A DNA stretch of 64,000 nucleotides from the NCBI GenBank assembly GCA_965224235.1, contig CBDCYP010000002.1, positions 1,488,001 to 1,552,000 on the forward strand, written 5' to 3'. This stretch comes from G958295935 sp965224235 (lineage in GTDB: Bacteria > Chloroflexota > Dehalococcoidia > Lucifugimonadales > Lucifugimonadaceae). This document shows positions 55,071 through 63,733 of the stretch, piece after piece. Each line of letters starts with the position of its first letter. The first letter of the stretch is position 1. The translations under genes and the position numbers were made by a program. Below the pieces are notes generated by a model, which was not told the origin of the DNA, ran no database searches, and saw nothing but the letters and a program-made list of their open reading frames with translations.

Positions 55071-55988
55071 TCAGGAAATTCTGATCCGGGGATCGACCAG
55101 ACCGTAAATCATGTCTATGATCAGATTGGCGCACACGTAAAACACGGTGAAGACCAGCGTGAGGCCGGAGATGACCGGAAAATCGTTGGTGCGTACTGCG
55201 TCAACCGCCAGCCTCCCCAGTCCCGGCCAGGCGAATACGGTCTCTGTGACCACCGTGCCGGCCAGAAAACCGGCCAACAACAACCCCGCGTTCGTCAGCG
55301 GCGCTATCAGCGCGTTTCTGAAGGCGTGTTTCCAAATGACCATACGCCCGCCCACACCCTTGGCCCGCGCCATTTTCACGAACTCCGAATCCAGAACCTC
55401 AAGCATTGCAGAGCGTGTGATGCGCAAATTGCTTGAAGCATTGATCAGGGCCAGGGTAAGAGCCGGCATGACCAGATTCAACGGAGTATTCCGCGTGCCG
55501 GCCGGCAGCCACTCCAGGTAAACGGCGAATATCAGGATCAACACCACACCGAGCCAAAACGGCGGAAGCGCCTGGCCGATTAGTGCGAACCCCCGGGCCA
55601 CGTAATCGTAAATCGAGCCTCGCTTGACCGCAGATAACGCGCCCAACGGGACCCCAATCGCCACTGACAGACCCCATCCCGTAAGCGCAAGTTCGCCGGT
55701 GGCCCAGAGCCGCTCCTTAACCATGTTCCACACTGGCCGCGCCTGGTTCAACGACGTGCCCATGTCCAGAGTGAAAGACTTGCCGACCCAAATGACGTAT
55801 TGGAGAACCAACGGCTTGTCAAGACCGAACTTTTTCCCCCAGGCGTCCCAGTTTTCCTGGGTGGTCTCGACCGTCAGGAACTGCTCGCGCGGATCCCCGG
55901 TCAACCGGGACATGCCGAACACGAGGATCGTTGCCGCAAACAGGGCGAAGAGCGCCGCCAACGCTCTTCCAAGCAGGAATTTGGTCAT
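55071..55988 (-). CDS. ABC transporter permease, DppB/OppB type
   Basis: First permease of the peptide-type importer, 305 aa and six helices. It starts TKFLLGRALAALFALFAATI. The periplasmic loop has RLTGDPREQFLT, and the EAA motif is MLEVLDSEFVKMARAKGVG followed by KHAFRNALIAPLTNAG, both diagnostic of BPD_transp_1 permeases. It sits between the substrate-binding protein gene (190 bp upstream, with two hairpins) and the DppC-type gene, in the normal order of such operons. Confidence 0.9.
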   Translation of the reverse strand: MTKFLLGRALAALFALFAATILVFGMSRLTGDPREQFLTVETTQENWDAWGKKFGLDKPLVLQYVIWVGKSFTLDMGTSLNQARPVWNMVKERLWATGELALTGWGLSVAIGVPLGALSAVKRGSIYDYVARGFALIGQALPPFWLGVVLILIFAVYLEWLPAGTRNTPLNLVMPALTLALINASSNLRITRSAMLEVLDSEFVKMARAKGVGGRMVIWKHAFRNALIAPLTNAGLLLAGFLAGTVVTETVFAWPGLGRLAVDAVRTNDFPVISGLTLVFTVFYVCANLIIDMIYGLVDPRIRIS

Positions 55989-56082
55989 GAACTAAACCTG
56001 CAACCCACGCTCACATTGTTCAGCGACTCTTGGCGCCGCCGATCTGCAACTGGTTGGATAGGCTACAACATGTACATGACCA

Positions 56083-56168
56083 AAGGGCCGAAAGAGTCTG
56101 GAAACACTCCTCCGGCCCTTATCTGTTTGTTGACTGGCGGAAAGGGGTTGCGCTTCTCCGCCAGTCAA
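56083..56168. terminator. Two tandem hairpins between transporter genes
   Basis: TTGACTGGCGGA (56130-56141) pairs exactly with TCCGCCAGTCAA (56157-56168), just after the stop of the binding-protein gene on the minus strand. AAGGGCCG (56083-56090) pairs with CGGCCCTT (56113-56120) beyond it. Neither has a T-run on the minus strand. They probably stabilise the binding-protein mRNA or partially terminate it, so that the binding protein is made in excess over the permeases. Confidence 0.5.
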
Positions 56169-56176
56169 CTCATGAG

Positions 56177-58090
56177 CTACTTCACTGGCTGTGCGGTCTC
56201 GAGGTTGTTGACGGTTCCCGGTTCGATGTGTGGGAACATTCGCCAACCGGTAACCGTATCGGGGTTCGTGACCCACAGCTTGGGTATGTCGGCGACCGTA
56301 ATGAATGGCATCCATTCTTTCAGCCAATCGGCGCGTTCGTACCACACCTCAAGTTGTGCCGGACGGTCACCCGTACGGGATGCCCAGCGGTTTTGGAAGT
56401 TCTCAAGTTCCGGAATCTCTATCGCGCCGTTCCAGCCCACACCGTGAGAAAGGTACGTAGCGGTCCGAATGTGAGCGCTGGCATAGTTGATGCCGTCACC
56501 AACCATGAACCACATCCAGGGCGCGTTCTGCTCCTTGGTCATAAGGTTCGGTCGGCCAGCCGTGTACGCGATCGTGTTGGGATTGGCGCGGATGCCGATG
56601 TTCTCCCACATGGCGACTATGGCCAGAGATACCTCGACGTCCACATTCGGGAAGTCGTTCGGAATCCAGAAGTCGAATTCAAACCCGTCCGCGTAGCCCG
56701 CTTCCGCAAGCAGGGCCTTTGCGCCTTCGGGGTCAAACGGCACCACCCACCTGTCATCCCACTCGGGTGCGCCGATCGGAATACCGGGAATGTACGAAAC
56801 AGGCGCCAAGCCACCGAGGATCGTCTCCGAAATGGCCTCGCGATCTATAGCCATCGACATCGCGACCCGGACCTTTCGGGCGCGTTCGTGCCGTTCCGGG
56901 TCCCTCGGATTGCCGATCCACGGGTGCTCATCATCGGGCATGAATCCTGCCCGAATATTCACAGCTTCGCCACCGAGTGTGTGGACATCCGGGTCGTACC
57001 AGAAGTTACCGCCAACGAACACCGCCGCGTGGAAGAAGTTGTTGAGAGTGTCGTTAACCTCAAAGCCCTTTTCGTTCAGAATCTTCACGTTCTTGAGCGA
57101 CGCTTCGACGATGTCGGCCTGTCCGGTCTCCATCATCGCCACGCGGGTCTGTTCTTCCGGAACCTCCAACATGCGCAGTTCAGCAAATCCTGGAGTGACC
57201 CGCCAGTGGTCAAGAACAGCGGAGGCCCGAAGCTCAACACCGGCGGTCCAAACCTGCGGGTCCCAGGGACCGGTGGCCACCAATGTGGTTACAGCGTCTG
57301 CCTCGCCATTGAAGTCGTAAACGTCTTTGCTGAGGATGCACTGACCCCCACTTTCTCCGCCGTTGATCCAACCCCAACGTGTCGGCAACGGTTCCGGCGT
57401 GTCAAACGGCGCGTAGACTTCGTATTTACCTACCACAACCCACGGGTCCCATGTCGTGAAAAGGCCTGCGCCCCCGCCGGCGGTGCTTTCCGCATTGTCG
57501 ACGCCGGCATTGTTGTAGCTGTACACCACGTCATCGGCTGTCATCTCGCCCCAGCCCTTGTGGAATTCAACGCCTTCCGTCAGTTTGAAAGTCATGGAAC
57601 TCGAGTCGGATGCGATCTCCCAGGACCTCGCCAATTGCGATACAACCTTCTGCGCGTCCTCAACCGCTACGGCCGCAAGGCTTTCACACAACCCCCAATC
57701 CACCCTGTAAGCGCCGCGAGGATACGGCGCAAGGGAGTTGACGAAAATGGGCGCCCCTACGGAAGGCAACGCCAATGTCAATGTGCCCGAGGGACCTTCT
57801 GCCGGCCTTGTCACTGCTGTCGCGGCAACCGCCGTGGGGGCGGCTGACACAGTAGGCGTGGGCACCAGCGTCGGAATCAACGCGGGAGCAGCGGTCGCTG
57901 CGGCCATGGCCGTTGCAGCAGGTATCGCTGTTGCGGCAGGGGCGGGTTGCTGGGGAGCAGCCGGCTCTTGCGGCGCCTTGGGAGGTTGATCGGTAGTCTC
58001 CCCGCCGCAGGCCGATATTATCAGTGCGCCAAGGGCGAGGGCGATCAGGCCGAACAGGGCTAGCGACCGCTTGTCTGTCAATCTGTTCAT
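56177..58090 (-). CDS. ABC transporter substrate-binding lipoprotein, family 5 (SBP_bac_5)
   Basis: Extracytoplasmic solute receptor of the DppB/C-type importer encoded downstream, 637 aa. It has a signal peptide with lipobox (ALIISACGG near residue 28) and a long Ala/Pro/Thr linker (residues 30-100) that extends it from the membrane. The family-5 domain carries SMTFKLTEGVEFHKGWGEMTADDVVYS and VRVAMSMAIDREAISETILGG, both standard SBP_bac_5 motifs. AAGGAC lies before the ATG at 58090; the GTG at 58108 is less likely. The ligand may be a peptide, oligosaccharide or opine and cannot be told from sequence. Confidence 0.9.
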   Translation of the reverse strand: MNRLTDKRSLALFGLIALALGALIISACGGETTDQPPKAPQEPAAPQQPAPAATAIPAATAMAAATAAPALIPTLVPTPTVSAAPTAVAATAVTRPAEGPSGTLTLALPSVGAPIFVNSLAPYPRGAYRVDWGLCESLAAVAVEDAQKVVSQLARSWEIASDSSSMTFKLTEGVEFHKGWGEMTADDVVYSYNNAGVDNAESTAGGGAGLFTTWDPWVVVGKYEVYAPFDTPEPLPTRWGWINGGESGGQCILSKDVYDFNGEADAVTTLVATGPWDPQVWTAGVELRASAVLDHWRVTPGFAELRMLEVPEEQTRVAMMETGQADIVEASLKNVKILNEKGFEVNDTLNNFFHAAVFVGGNFWYDPDVHTLGGEAVNIRAGFMPDDEHPWIGNPRDPERHERARKVRVAMSMAIDREAISETILGGLAPVSYIPGIPIGAPEWDDRWVVPFDPEGAKALLAEAGYADGFEFDFWIPNDFPNVDVEVSLAIVAMWENIGIRANPNTIAYTAGRPNLMTKEQNAPWMWFMVGDGINYASAHIRTATYLSHGVGWNGAIEIPELENFQNRWASRTGDRPAQLEVWYERADWLKEWMPFITVADIPKLWVTNPDTVTGWRMFPHIEPGTVNNLETAQPVK

Positions 58091-58318
58091 TAAGTCCTTC
58101 TTTCGCACATTGACCGCGGCCGCGCATCACCCCTTTTCGTAATTCCGTCCCTAAAAATGACGTTTCCCCCGATGCGGATGGGGCCGCTCATGTCCAACAC
58201 TCGAATCTAACCATTGCCCGTTAACTTTTGCAAGTGGCCGACGGTCGATCCTGCGCCACAGACAGACCGCGGAGAGCGCTTGGAAAGAAGAATGTTCGTT
58301 CGATCAGCAACAGGGGAA

Positions 58319-59164
58319 TCAGATTGCGGCGGCCGGTTCGAAATCCCCCTGCTCCCGCAGGCAGGTTGCAAATGAACGGGCGCCCTCCCCGACGTCCATC
58401 CCGTCGGCGACGTTGTGGTGGACCGTCACGTATCCCGTGTACCCAAGTTCGGACAAATCCTCAAGGATGGGCCGGTAGTCGATCCCATTTGGGTGGCCAA
58501 ACGGCACGAGATCGAACCTCACCGGTCCGTTGATCCAAGTCTCGATCACCTGCCGGCCTTCGTCATGAACGCGCATGTTCTGGAGATACACGTTCATCAG
58601 CCACGGTTGGAGGGCCTCCAGCGTCGCCCTGCCGTAATCCTGGCCGCATACAAGTAGATTCGCGGGCTCGTAAATCACGCCGAAGTTAGGCCGGTCGACT
58701 TGCCGCAAAATCTCAACAGACAATCTGACCGTCTCGAAAAGGGTGCAGGTGTGGCATTGGTGCGACAGCCTGATCCCCCTTTCAGCCGCTTCGTCTGACG
58801 CCGATCTTGCCCATTCAATGTCCGTCGCCGCCTTCATGCCGATGCGGATAAGGTCAGAACCCAGGTTTTCGGCGAGGTCGAGGTGCGGCGTGATGTTGCG
58901 AAGGGCCATTTGGGCGCGATCGTTGTTCACGGGAATATCGAAATCCCCCGTGACCATCGAAACGGCCAGATCCCCCGCCGTTTGTCTGGCCGCCGTTTGC
59001 TCAGCCGAACTGTGCTGTACTCCGACCTGCGACGCCCGCATACACAGGGCGTGGTACCCGGCATCCCGGGCCATGCCAACCAGATCCGTCAAGCCGACCA
59101 GCGCGATCTCTTTTTGACCGGGTGATTCGGCTACCCGGGTCGAAAGGGACAGCTTCATCGCCAT
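58319..59164 (-). CDS. Sugar phosphate isomerase/epimerase-like TIM-barrel protein
   Basis: A 281-aa xylose-isomerase-like (AP endonuclease 2 superfamily) barrel. Visible are DAGYHALCMRASQVGVQ, NLGSDLIRIGMKAATD, GIRLSHQCHTCTLFETV (metal-ligand region), FGVIYEPANLLVCGQDYG with the Glu/Asp pair, and the C-terminal YTGYVTVHHNV. It is on the same strand as, and 15 bp downstream of, the FAH-family hydrolase gene, so the two are likely co-transcribed. It lies directly ahead of the transporter genes, suggesting import and catabolism of one compound class. Confidence 0.8.
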   Translation of the reverse strand: MAMKLSLSTRVAESPGQKEIALVGLTDLVGMARDAGYHALCMRASQVGVQHSSAEQTAARQTAGDLAVSMVTGDFDIPVNNDRAQMALRNITPHLDLAENLGSDLIRIGMKAATDIEWARSASDEAAERGIRLSHQCHTCTLFETVRLSVEILRQVDRPNFGVIYEPANLLVCGQDYGRATLEALQPWLMNVYLQNMRVHDEGRQVIETWINGPVRFDLVPFGHPNGIDYRPILEDLSELGYTGYVTVHHNVADGMDVGEGARSFATCLREQGDFEPAAAI

Positions 59165-59179
59165 ATTAGAACACCGCGG

Positions 59180-60076
59180 TCAATGCCCACCCTCACGGGC
59201 CTCCTGCTCGGCCACCGTCTCACGCGCCCAGGTTCTGCCGTAGGCGTCGCTGACCTTGACGCTCAAGCGGCCGAGCCCCTCTACCTCCAGGACCACCGTT
59301 TCACCGTCCTGCATCGGCCCCAGGCCGAGGTGGTTGGTCCCCGTAGCAACAATGTCGCCGGGATACAAAGTCGATTCGGTCGACACCCATTCGAGAACTT
59401 CAGCAACCGACCTCGCCATGTCGGACGTGTTGAAGTCGTGCCGAAGATCCCCTTCGTTCCATAGGCGTATCTGTAGTTTCTGGGTGTCCGCAATCTCGTC
59501 GGCGGTCACTATCCAGGGCCCGATGGGGCCAAACGTATCCCACGACTTCTGCCACCAAAAACTGTTGTTCCCGTTGGGAGTGATACCTCTGGCTGAGACA
59601 TCCATGAAGTTGATATAGCCGAATACATGGCTCAAGGCGTCCGTCGCGTCGCTGACCTTCATTTCCTTCCCGATCACTACCCCCAACTCCGCTTCGTGGT
59701 GAAACACTGCCGCAGGCACGTTTGGCAAGACAACGGTGTCGCCATCGCCAATCACAGAACTGGGCGCCTTGAGGAATGCGTCCACGTCGTAGGCCCGCGG
59801 GATGGTCCCGCCTTCCAGGTAGTTGCCCGCCATGCAAACCATCTTTCCGGGTCGCGGAACGGGCGGCCGGAATCGAACCTGATCGACAGACGTCGCCTCA
59901 TCATTAGCGGCCGCTTCTTCAAGCAATGGCCGGAACTCATCAAACCGCTGCATGAGCCCTTCGAGCAGGTCTTGCGCGTCCAGCTTCGGAATCGAATCGA
60001 GAAGGTGGGACACGTCGACGGCGCCGCGGTCTGTTACCACCGCGGGGCGATAGTCATCAATGAAGGCGAAACGCAT
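59180..60076 (-). CDS. Fumarylacetoacetate hydrolase family protein
   Basis: Metal-dependent C-C hydrolase, hydratase or decarboxylase of the FAH fold, 298 aa. The metal site is VFHHEAELGVVIGKEM with the two Glu, then FGYINFMDVSARGI (Asp), FWWQKSWDTFGPIGPW, and the C-terminal PGDIVATGTNHLGLGPM. These match 2-hydroxyhepta-2,4-diene-1,7-dioate isomerase-like proteins, which act on ring-cleavage or keto-acid intermediates. The upstream LLM gene and ACMSD-like gene on the same strand fit a degradative cluster. Confidence 0.88.
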   Translation of the reverse strand: MRFAFIDDYRPAVVTDRGAVDVSHLLDSIPKLDAQDLLEGLMQRFDEFRPLLEEAAANDEATSVDQVRFRPPVPRPGKMVCMAGNYLEGGTIPRAYDVDAFLKAPSSVIGDGDTVVLPNVPAAVFHHEAELGVVIGKEMKVSDATDALSHVFGYINFMDVSARGITPNGNNSFWWQKSWDTFGPIGPWIVTADEIADTQKLQIRLWNEGDLRHDFNTSDMARSVAEVLEWVSTESTLYPGDIVATGTNHLGLGPMQDGETVVLEVEGLGRLSVKVSDAYGRTWARETVAEQEAREGGH

Positions 60077-60186
60077 TTGTATCCTCCGGAAATGCCTGTC
60101 TGGACTGCCCTGGAGTCTACACGGAGCGAAGACCGCCTACGCCAGATCGACTCTGATGAACCGGTTCGGCATCAAGCAGGTCTTTC

Positions 60187-61110
60187 TCATCTAAGGCCCT
60201 CCGAATCCAGATCGAAGACCTTCTCCGCCAAAATAGACAGGGCAGTGAACGCTTCGTCGCGATGGCGCGTCGAGTAGGCGGTCAGGCTGTTGCGCTTGGT
60301 ATCTAGATGGACGTGAGTGGCGCCGAGTTCCTGGAGTTCGTGGATATCTCGCTTCACCTGATCAAGAGTCCCTTCACCGGCGACCCGTTGATCGTCGGGA
60401 ATCGGGCTGTCGGTGAGCCGGCAGTAGATACGAGGCGCAAGGGACGGCGTCGCCCAACCCGACTCATCTGCGATGCGCGTCAAGCGGGGAATTCCTCGAT
60501 CCCGTAGCCAGTCGACACGTGCGCCTATCGGGTGCCATGCATCTCCGAATCTCACCGCTCTTCTCATGGCGGCCGTGCTACTGCCTCCCACCCAGATCGG
60601 GGGATAGGGCTTCTGAACAGGGCCGGGCGACGTTGTTACGTCCTTGAACGAGACAAACTCGCCGTCAAAGGACGCATTTTCGTTCGTCCAGAGTTCGATC
60701 ATAGCCGCCAGGTATTCGTCGGTCATGCGCCCGCGCGCCTCAAACGGAACGCCGAGCGCATCGAATTCCGAACCGGCCCACCCTGAACCCACGCCGAATA
60801 TCAACCGGCCGTCGCTAAGGTCATCGAGCGTCGCTCCCAAATGCGCCAGCTGGGCCGGATGGCGGTACGGCACGACGATGACGGTAAAACCGAGGCGAAT
60901 ACTCGACGTCTGGCCGGCCAGCCAAGCCATCGTGGTGAATGGCTCGTAGTATGGTGCCGGATAGTCGCTTTGGACTTCCGGCGTCAGGGCTATGTGGTCG
61001 CCGGTCAGGACGAAATGGTAGCCGACCGTTTCGGCGAACACGGCCCACCGGCGCATCTCGTCTGCGCTAGCGTTGGCGCCGAATTGAGGGAGTTTGATTC
61101 CTGCTTGCAT
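60187..61110 (-). CDS. LLM-class (luciferase-like) F420/flavin-dependent oxidoreductase
   Basis: A 307-aa bacterial-luciferase-fold enzyme of the F420-dependent type. Landmarks are VGYHFVLTGDHIALTP, TSSIRLGFTVIVVPYRHP, LIFGVGSGWAGSEFDALGV, RMTDEYLAAMIELWTNE and YPPIWVGGSSTAAMRRAV. Such proteins use F420 or FMN for hydride transfer or monooxygenation; the substrate is unknown. It stands between a MITE-like element and the FAH-family gene, 110 bp from the latter. A second, distinct LLM enzyme lies at 62695. Confidence 0.87.
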   Translation of the reverse strand: MQAGIKLPQFGANASADEMRRWAVFAETVGYHFVLTGDHIALTPEVQSDYPAPYYEPFTTMAWLAGQTSSIRLGFTVIVVPYRHPAQLAHLGATLDDLSDGRLIFGVGSGWAGSEFDALGVPFEARGRMTDEYLAAMIELWTNENASFDGEFVSFKDVTTSPGPVQKPYPPIWVGGSSTAAMRRAVRFGDAWHPIGARVDWLRDRGIPRLTRIADESGWATPSLAPRIYCRLTDSPIPDDQRVAGEGTLDQVKRDIHELQELGATHVHLDTKRNSLTAYSTRHRDEAFTALSILAEKVFDLDSEGLR

Positions 61111-61268
61111 GGGGTAGCGACGATTCTGCGGACTGGTGCGGAACCAGTATTCGTTGCCGGCATGGCTATTTCGCCTGGCGCCATCATCACGGCGCGGCGG
61201 CGCAACTACGGCCTTGGCAAGACGTTGAGCAACTCGGGCCCGGCGCCATTGTGGTCAGACGAGTTCTA

Positions 61269-61412
61269 AGAAACCTCTGAACAACTCCGGGTTCCAATCC
61301 GTTCGCCCTGAGCTTGTCGAAGGGTTCTGGCCTCCTCCCCCACGGTGGGAGGATTCAGGAGGGGGGAACCTCCGCTCTGCCAAGCGCATCAGCGGCTTGT
61401 TCAGAGGTTCCC
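61269..61412. mobile_element. MITE-like element in an amidohydrolase stop codon
   Basis: AGAAACCTCTGAACAA (61269-61284) and TTGTTCAGAGGTTCCC (61397-61412) are inverted with 14 of 16 matches. TA flanks both ends (61267-61268 and 61413-61414), a likely target duplication. The interior (61301-61330) contains GTTCGCCCTGAGCTTGTCGA, a word found in dispersed repeats of many bacterial genomes. There is no gene inside. The TA of the neighbouring TAG stop is one of the duplicated sites. Confidence 0.6.
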
Positions 61413-62512
61413 TAACTCCGTTTCAGATACCTTTCGATCGTGCCGCCGAACAGCATCTCCATGTCGCTCGTGCTTAAGAAGTCGCAGTAGTCCCTTATGT
61501 ATGAAATGTTCTGCCGGTAGGACCAGTCCCTCATGACCATCGGCATATCGGTGCCCCACATCATGCGTTCGATTCCGATTCTTTCGACGCAGGTCTCAAG
61601 TACCGAGCGGCATTGCGGCATCGGGTAGTCGAAGGTCCCCCCGAGCGCGATGGGGAACATAATCTGAAATCCCAGATCGTTGCCCTCGAACGTGGCCCAC
61701 AGATCCTTAGGCACGTATATCGAATCCGGCTGCGCCCACGACTGCCATGCCAGTCCATGCGTCAACACGACGGTCGCATCGGGATAGCGTTTAATCCATC
61801 GCCGTAAGTTGGCGTGTTCAGCCAGATAGCTGTCCAAGAACGGATCACGTCTGGGCTTCAGCGAAAAAAATATCGGTATGCCGGCATCTACCAACGCGTC
61901 CCAAAATGGGAGAAATTCGTCCCTGTCCCATGTGCCCGCGTCGTTGTAGAGGTCCAACTGAGGTGGCAAAAACTGAATCCCCGACATGTCCTGTTCGTTT
62001 ACCGCCGAAATTATCTTTGACGCCTCAGATCGAGGATCAGTGGGGACTAACCATTCCGGCGCGTGGGCCAGGGCCAGCAGCCGGTCGGGGTACTGCCTCA
62101 CGCAGTCCGCAAGGAACTCGTTACCCATGCCCAGGTACGGGGTTCGATGCAGCAAGGCCATGTCCACGTTTGCATAGTCCATCTCGGCGACCAATCGATC
62201 GGCCGGATACGACATGTCGGTTACCGTCGGCGGCAACCACTGCTTGACGTAAGTGTCCTCGCCGTCTTTCCATTCAAACCGTCCGTTGCGCGTTGCGTGA
62301 AAACCGGCTTCCTTGAGCGAATCTAGGGACGGCCAGTTCTCAGGAGTGAACAGGGCGCTTGTATCACCCAGTTTCCTGTCACTCGACCTCCAGGCCGATT
62401 GAAAATGATGCGCGGTTGCTTGCTGAAGGTGAAGACGTAACATTCCGTCCTCGCCAAAACCTCCATCGCCGTCGAGCGGCGGGAAACAGTAGGCGTGTGA
62501 ATCAAAAATCAC
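61412..62512 (-). CDS. Amidohydrolase-family (ACMSD-like) protein
   Basis: A 366-aa metal-dependent hydrolase or decarboxylase of the Amidohydro_2 group. It begins VIFDSHAYC, with a Tyr where ACMSD-type enzymes usually have the second His of HxH. Then come LALAHAPEW, a mid-barrel DAGIPIFFSLKPR, ATVVLTHGLAWQS and MMWGTDMPMVMRDW with the catalytic Asp. The frame starts at 62548, but AGAGGAGA precedes a GTG at 62512, which I prefer. The stop codon TAG coincides with the insertion site of a MITE-like element. Homologues decarboxylate or hydrolyse aromatic and keto acids. Confidence 0.8.
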   Translation of the reverse strand: MIFDSHAYCFPPLDGDGGFGEDGMLRLHLQQATAHHFQSAWRSSDRKLGDTSALFTPENWPSLDSLKEAGFHATRNGRFEWKDGEDTYVKQWLPPTVTDMSYPADRLVAEMDYANVDMALLHRTPYLGMGNEFLADCVRQYPDRLLALAHAPEWLVPTDPRSEASKIISAVNEQDMSGIQFLPPQLDLYNDAGTWDRDEFLPFWDALVDAGIPIFFSLKPRRDPFLDSYLAEHANLRRWIKRYPDATVVLTHGLAWQSWAQPDSIYVPKDLWATFEGNDLGFQIMFPIALGGTFDYPMPQCRSVLETCVERIGIERMMWGTDMPMVMRDWSYRQNISYIRDYCDFLSTSDMEMLFGGTIERYLKRS

Positions 62513-62694
62513 GTCAGATTCTCCTCTCACGAAAGGCGGGAGCGCCAAGCTTAGACATCATGGGGACCGGCGCAGACATACGCAAGCCGTTATCGGGCCG
62601 CATCCGTCCTGTAATCCACCGGCATGGTAGTTGAACCGCGGCAAGTCGTCTCCGGGGTAACATGCGCGCCAAATCAGTTTCGGGAGCTAATCAC

Positions 62695-63624
62695 ATGGCA
62701 ACGGCCAAGTGCATCGAATTCGGATACAACCCTCCCTCAGGAGAGCGGGGGCGAGAGACGATACACCCGCGCGAGTACCTGTCGGACGTTCAGTCGGCGT
62801 TAGACGTAGCAACGCAGGGGTTCAAGTCGATCTGGGTGGCCGACCACCTGAACTACTCGACGGAATGGCGGCTCGAGTGCTGGACGTTACTGACGTGGAT
62901 CGCGGCCCGCTACCCGGAAGTCGTCCTCAGCACGCTGGTGATGAGCAACACGTTTCGGCACCCGTCTGTAGTTGCCAAGATGGGCGCCACGCTGCAAGAA
63001 CTCAGTGGCGGAAGGTTCGCGCTTGGGTACGGAGCTGGCTGGCACGAGGGTGAACACGCCGCGTTCGGACTCGAACTTTATAGACCAGGCGAACGAATCG
63101 GCCGCATGGAGGAGGCGATCCAGGTGATAAAGACGCTCTGGTCGGAGTCTCCGGCCAGCTTCTCGGGCCGTTACTACTCCGTGACCAACGCCCACGCCGA
63201 GCCGCTGCCCGATCCTGTACCGCCCATAATGATCGGAGGCGCCGGAGAAAGAAAAACTCTGCGGGTCGTCGCCAAACATGCCGATTGGTGGAACGACGTC
63301 GCCAGGCCTGTCCCGGAACTGCGGCACAAACTGAGTGTGTTGAGAAGACGCTGCGACGAAGCAGGGCGCGATTTCGACTCGATCCGCAAGTCCATCTCCA
63401 TCGGGACCTTCATCGACCGCAAACATTCGAGGGCGTTGGAGGGGGCCGCTTCAAGACGGTCGTTGGATTCGACGGTCATCGCAGGCGACCCTGTGTCCGT
63501 GCGTGAGCAACTCGCTGAACTTCGGGAACTGGGTTTCGACATGGTCATCACCTACTTCGACGACTTTCAGGACTTGACCCAGATGAAGCTGTACGTTGAC
63601 GAAGTGATCCCCCATTGCGCTTAA
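62695..63624 (+). CDS. LLM-class F420-dependent oxidoreductase
   Basis: A 309-aa luciferase-like enzyme. Signature segments are GFKSIWVADHLNYSTEW, VVLSTLVMSNTFRHPSVVAK, GGRFALGYGAGWHEGEHAAFG, RMEEAIQVIKTLWSESPASF and PPIMIGGAGERKTLRVVAKHADWWN. The pattern fits F420-dependent N5,N10-methylenetetrahydromethanopterin reductase-like proteins common in Chloroflexota and Actinomycetota. A frame to 62662 exists, but GGGAG precedes the ATG at 62695. It diverges from the amidohydrolase gene. Confidence 0.88.
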   Translation: MATAKCIEFGYNPPSGERGRETIHPREYLSDVQSALDVATQGFKSIWVADHLNYSTEWRLECWTLLTWIAARYPEVVLSTLVMSNTFRHPSVVAKMGATLQELSGGRFALGYGAGWHEGEHAAFGLELYRPGERIGRMEEAIQVIKTLWSESPASFSGRYYSVTNAHAEPLPDPVPPIMIGGAGERKTLRVVAKHADWWNDVARPVPELRHKLSVLRRRCDEAGRDFDSIRKSISIGTFIDRKHSRALEGAASRRSLDSTVIAGDPVSVREQLAELRELGFDMVITYFDDFQDLTQMKLYVDEVIPHCA

Positions 63625-63733
63625 CGCGGCGGCGCCGAAAGACCATTCGAGCCAGGCAGCCGCAATAGACCAACGCTGCGACTAAACATGCAGCGCGCCG
63701 AATAGGCGCTGTGGGTGCCACCGGCCGCCGGAG

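Noticed and set aside
56030..57847. Plus-strand frame of 605 codons opposite the binding-protein gene
   Set aside because: Shadow frame caused by high GC and codon bias; the minus strand has a lipobox and SBP_bac_5 motifs.
61261..61320. tRNA-like GGTTCCAATCC between the LLM and amidohydrolase genes
   Set aside because: No cloverleaf arms around it; the sequence belongs to the MITE-like element.
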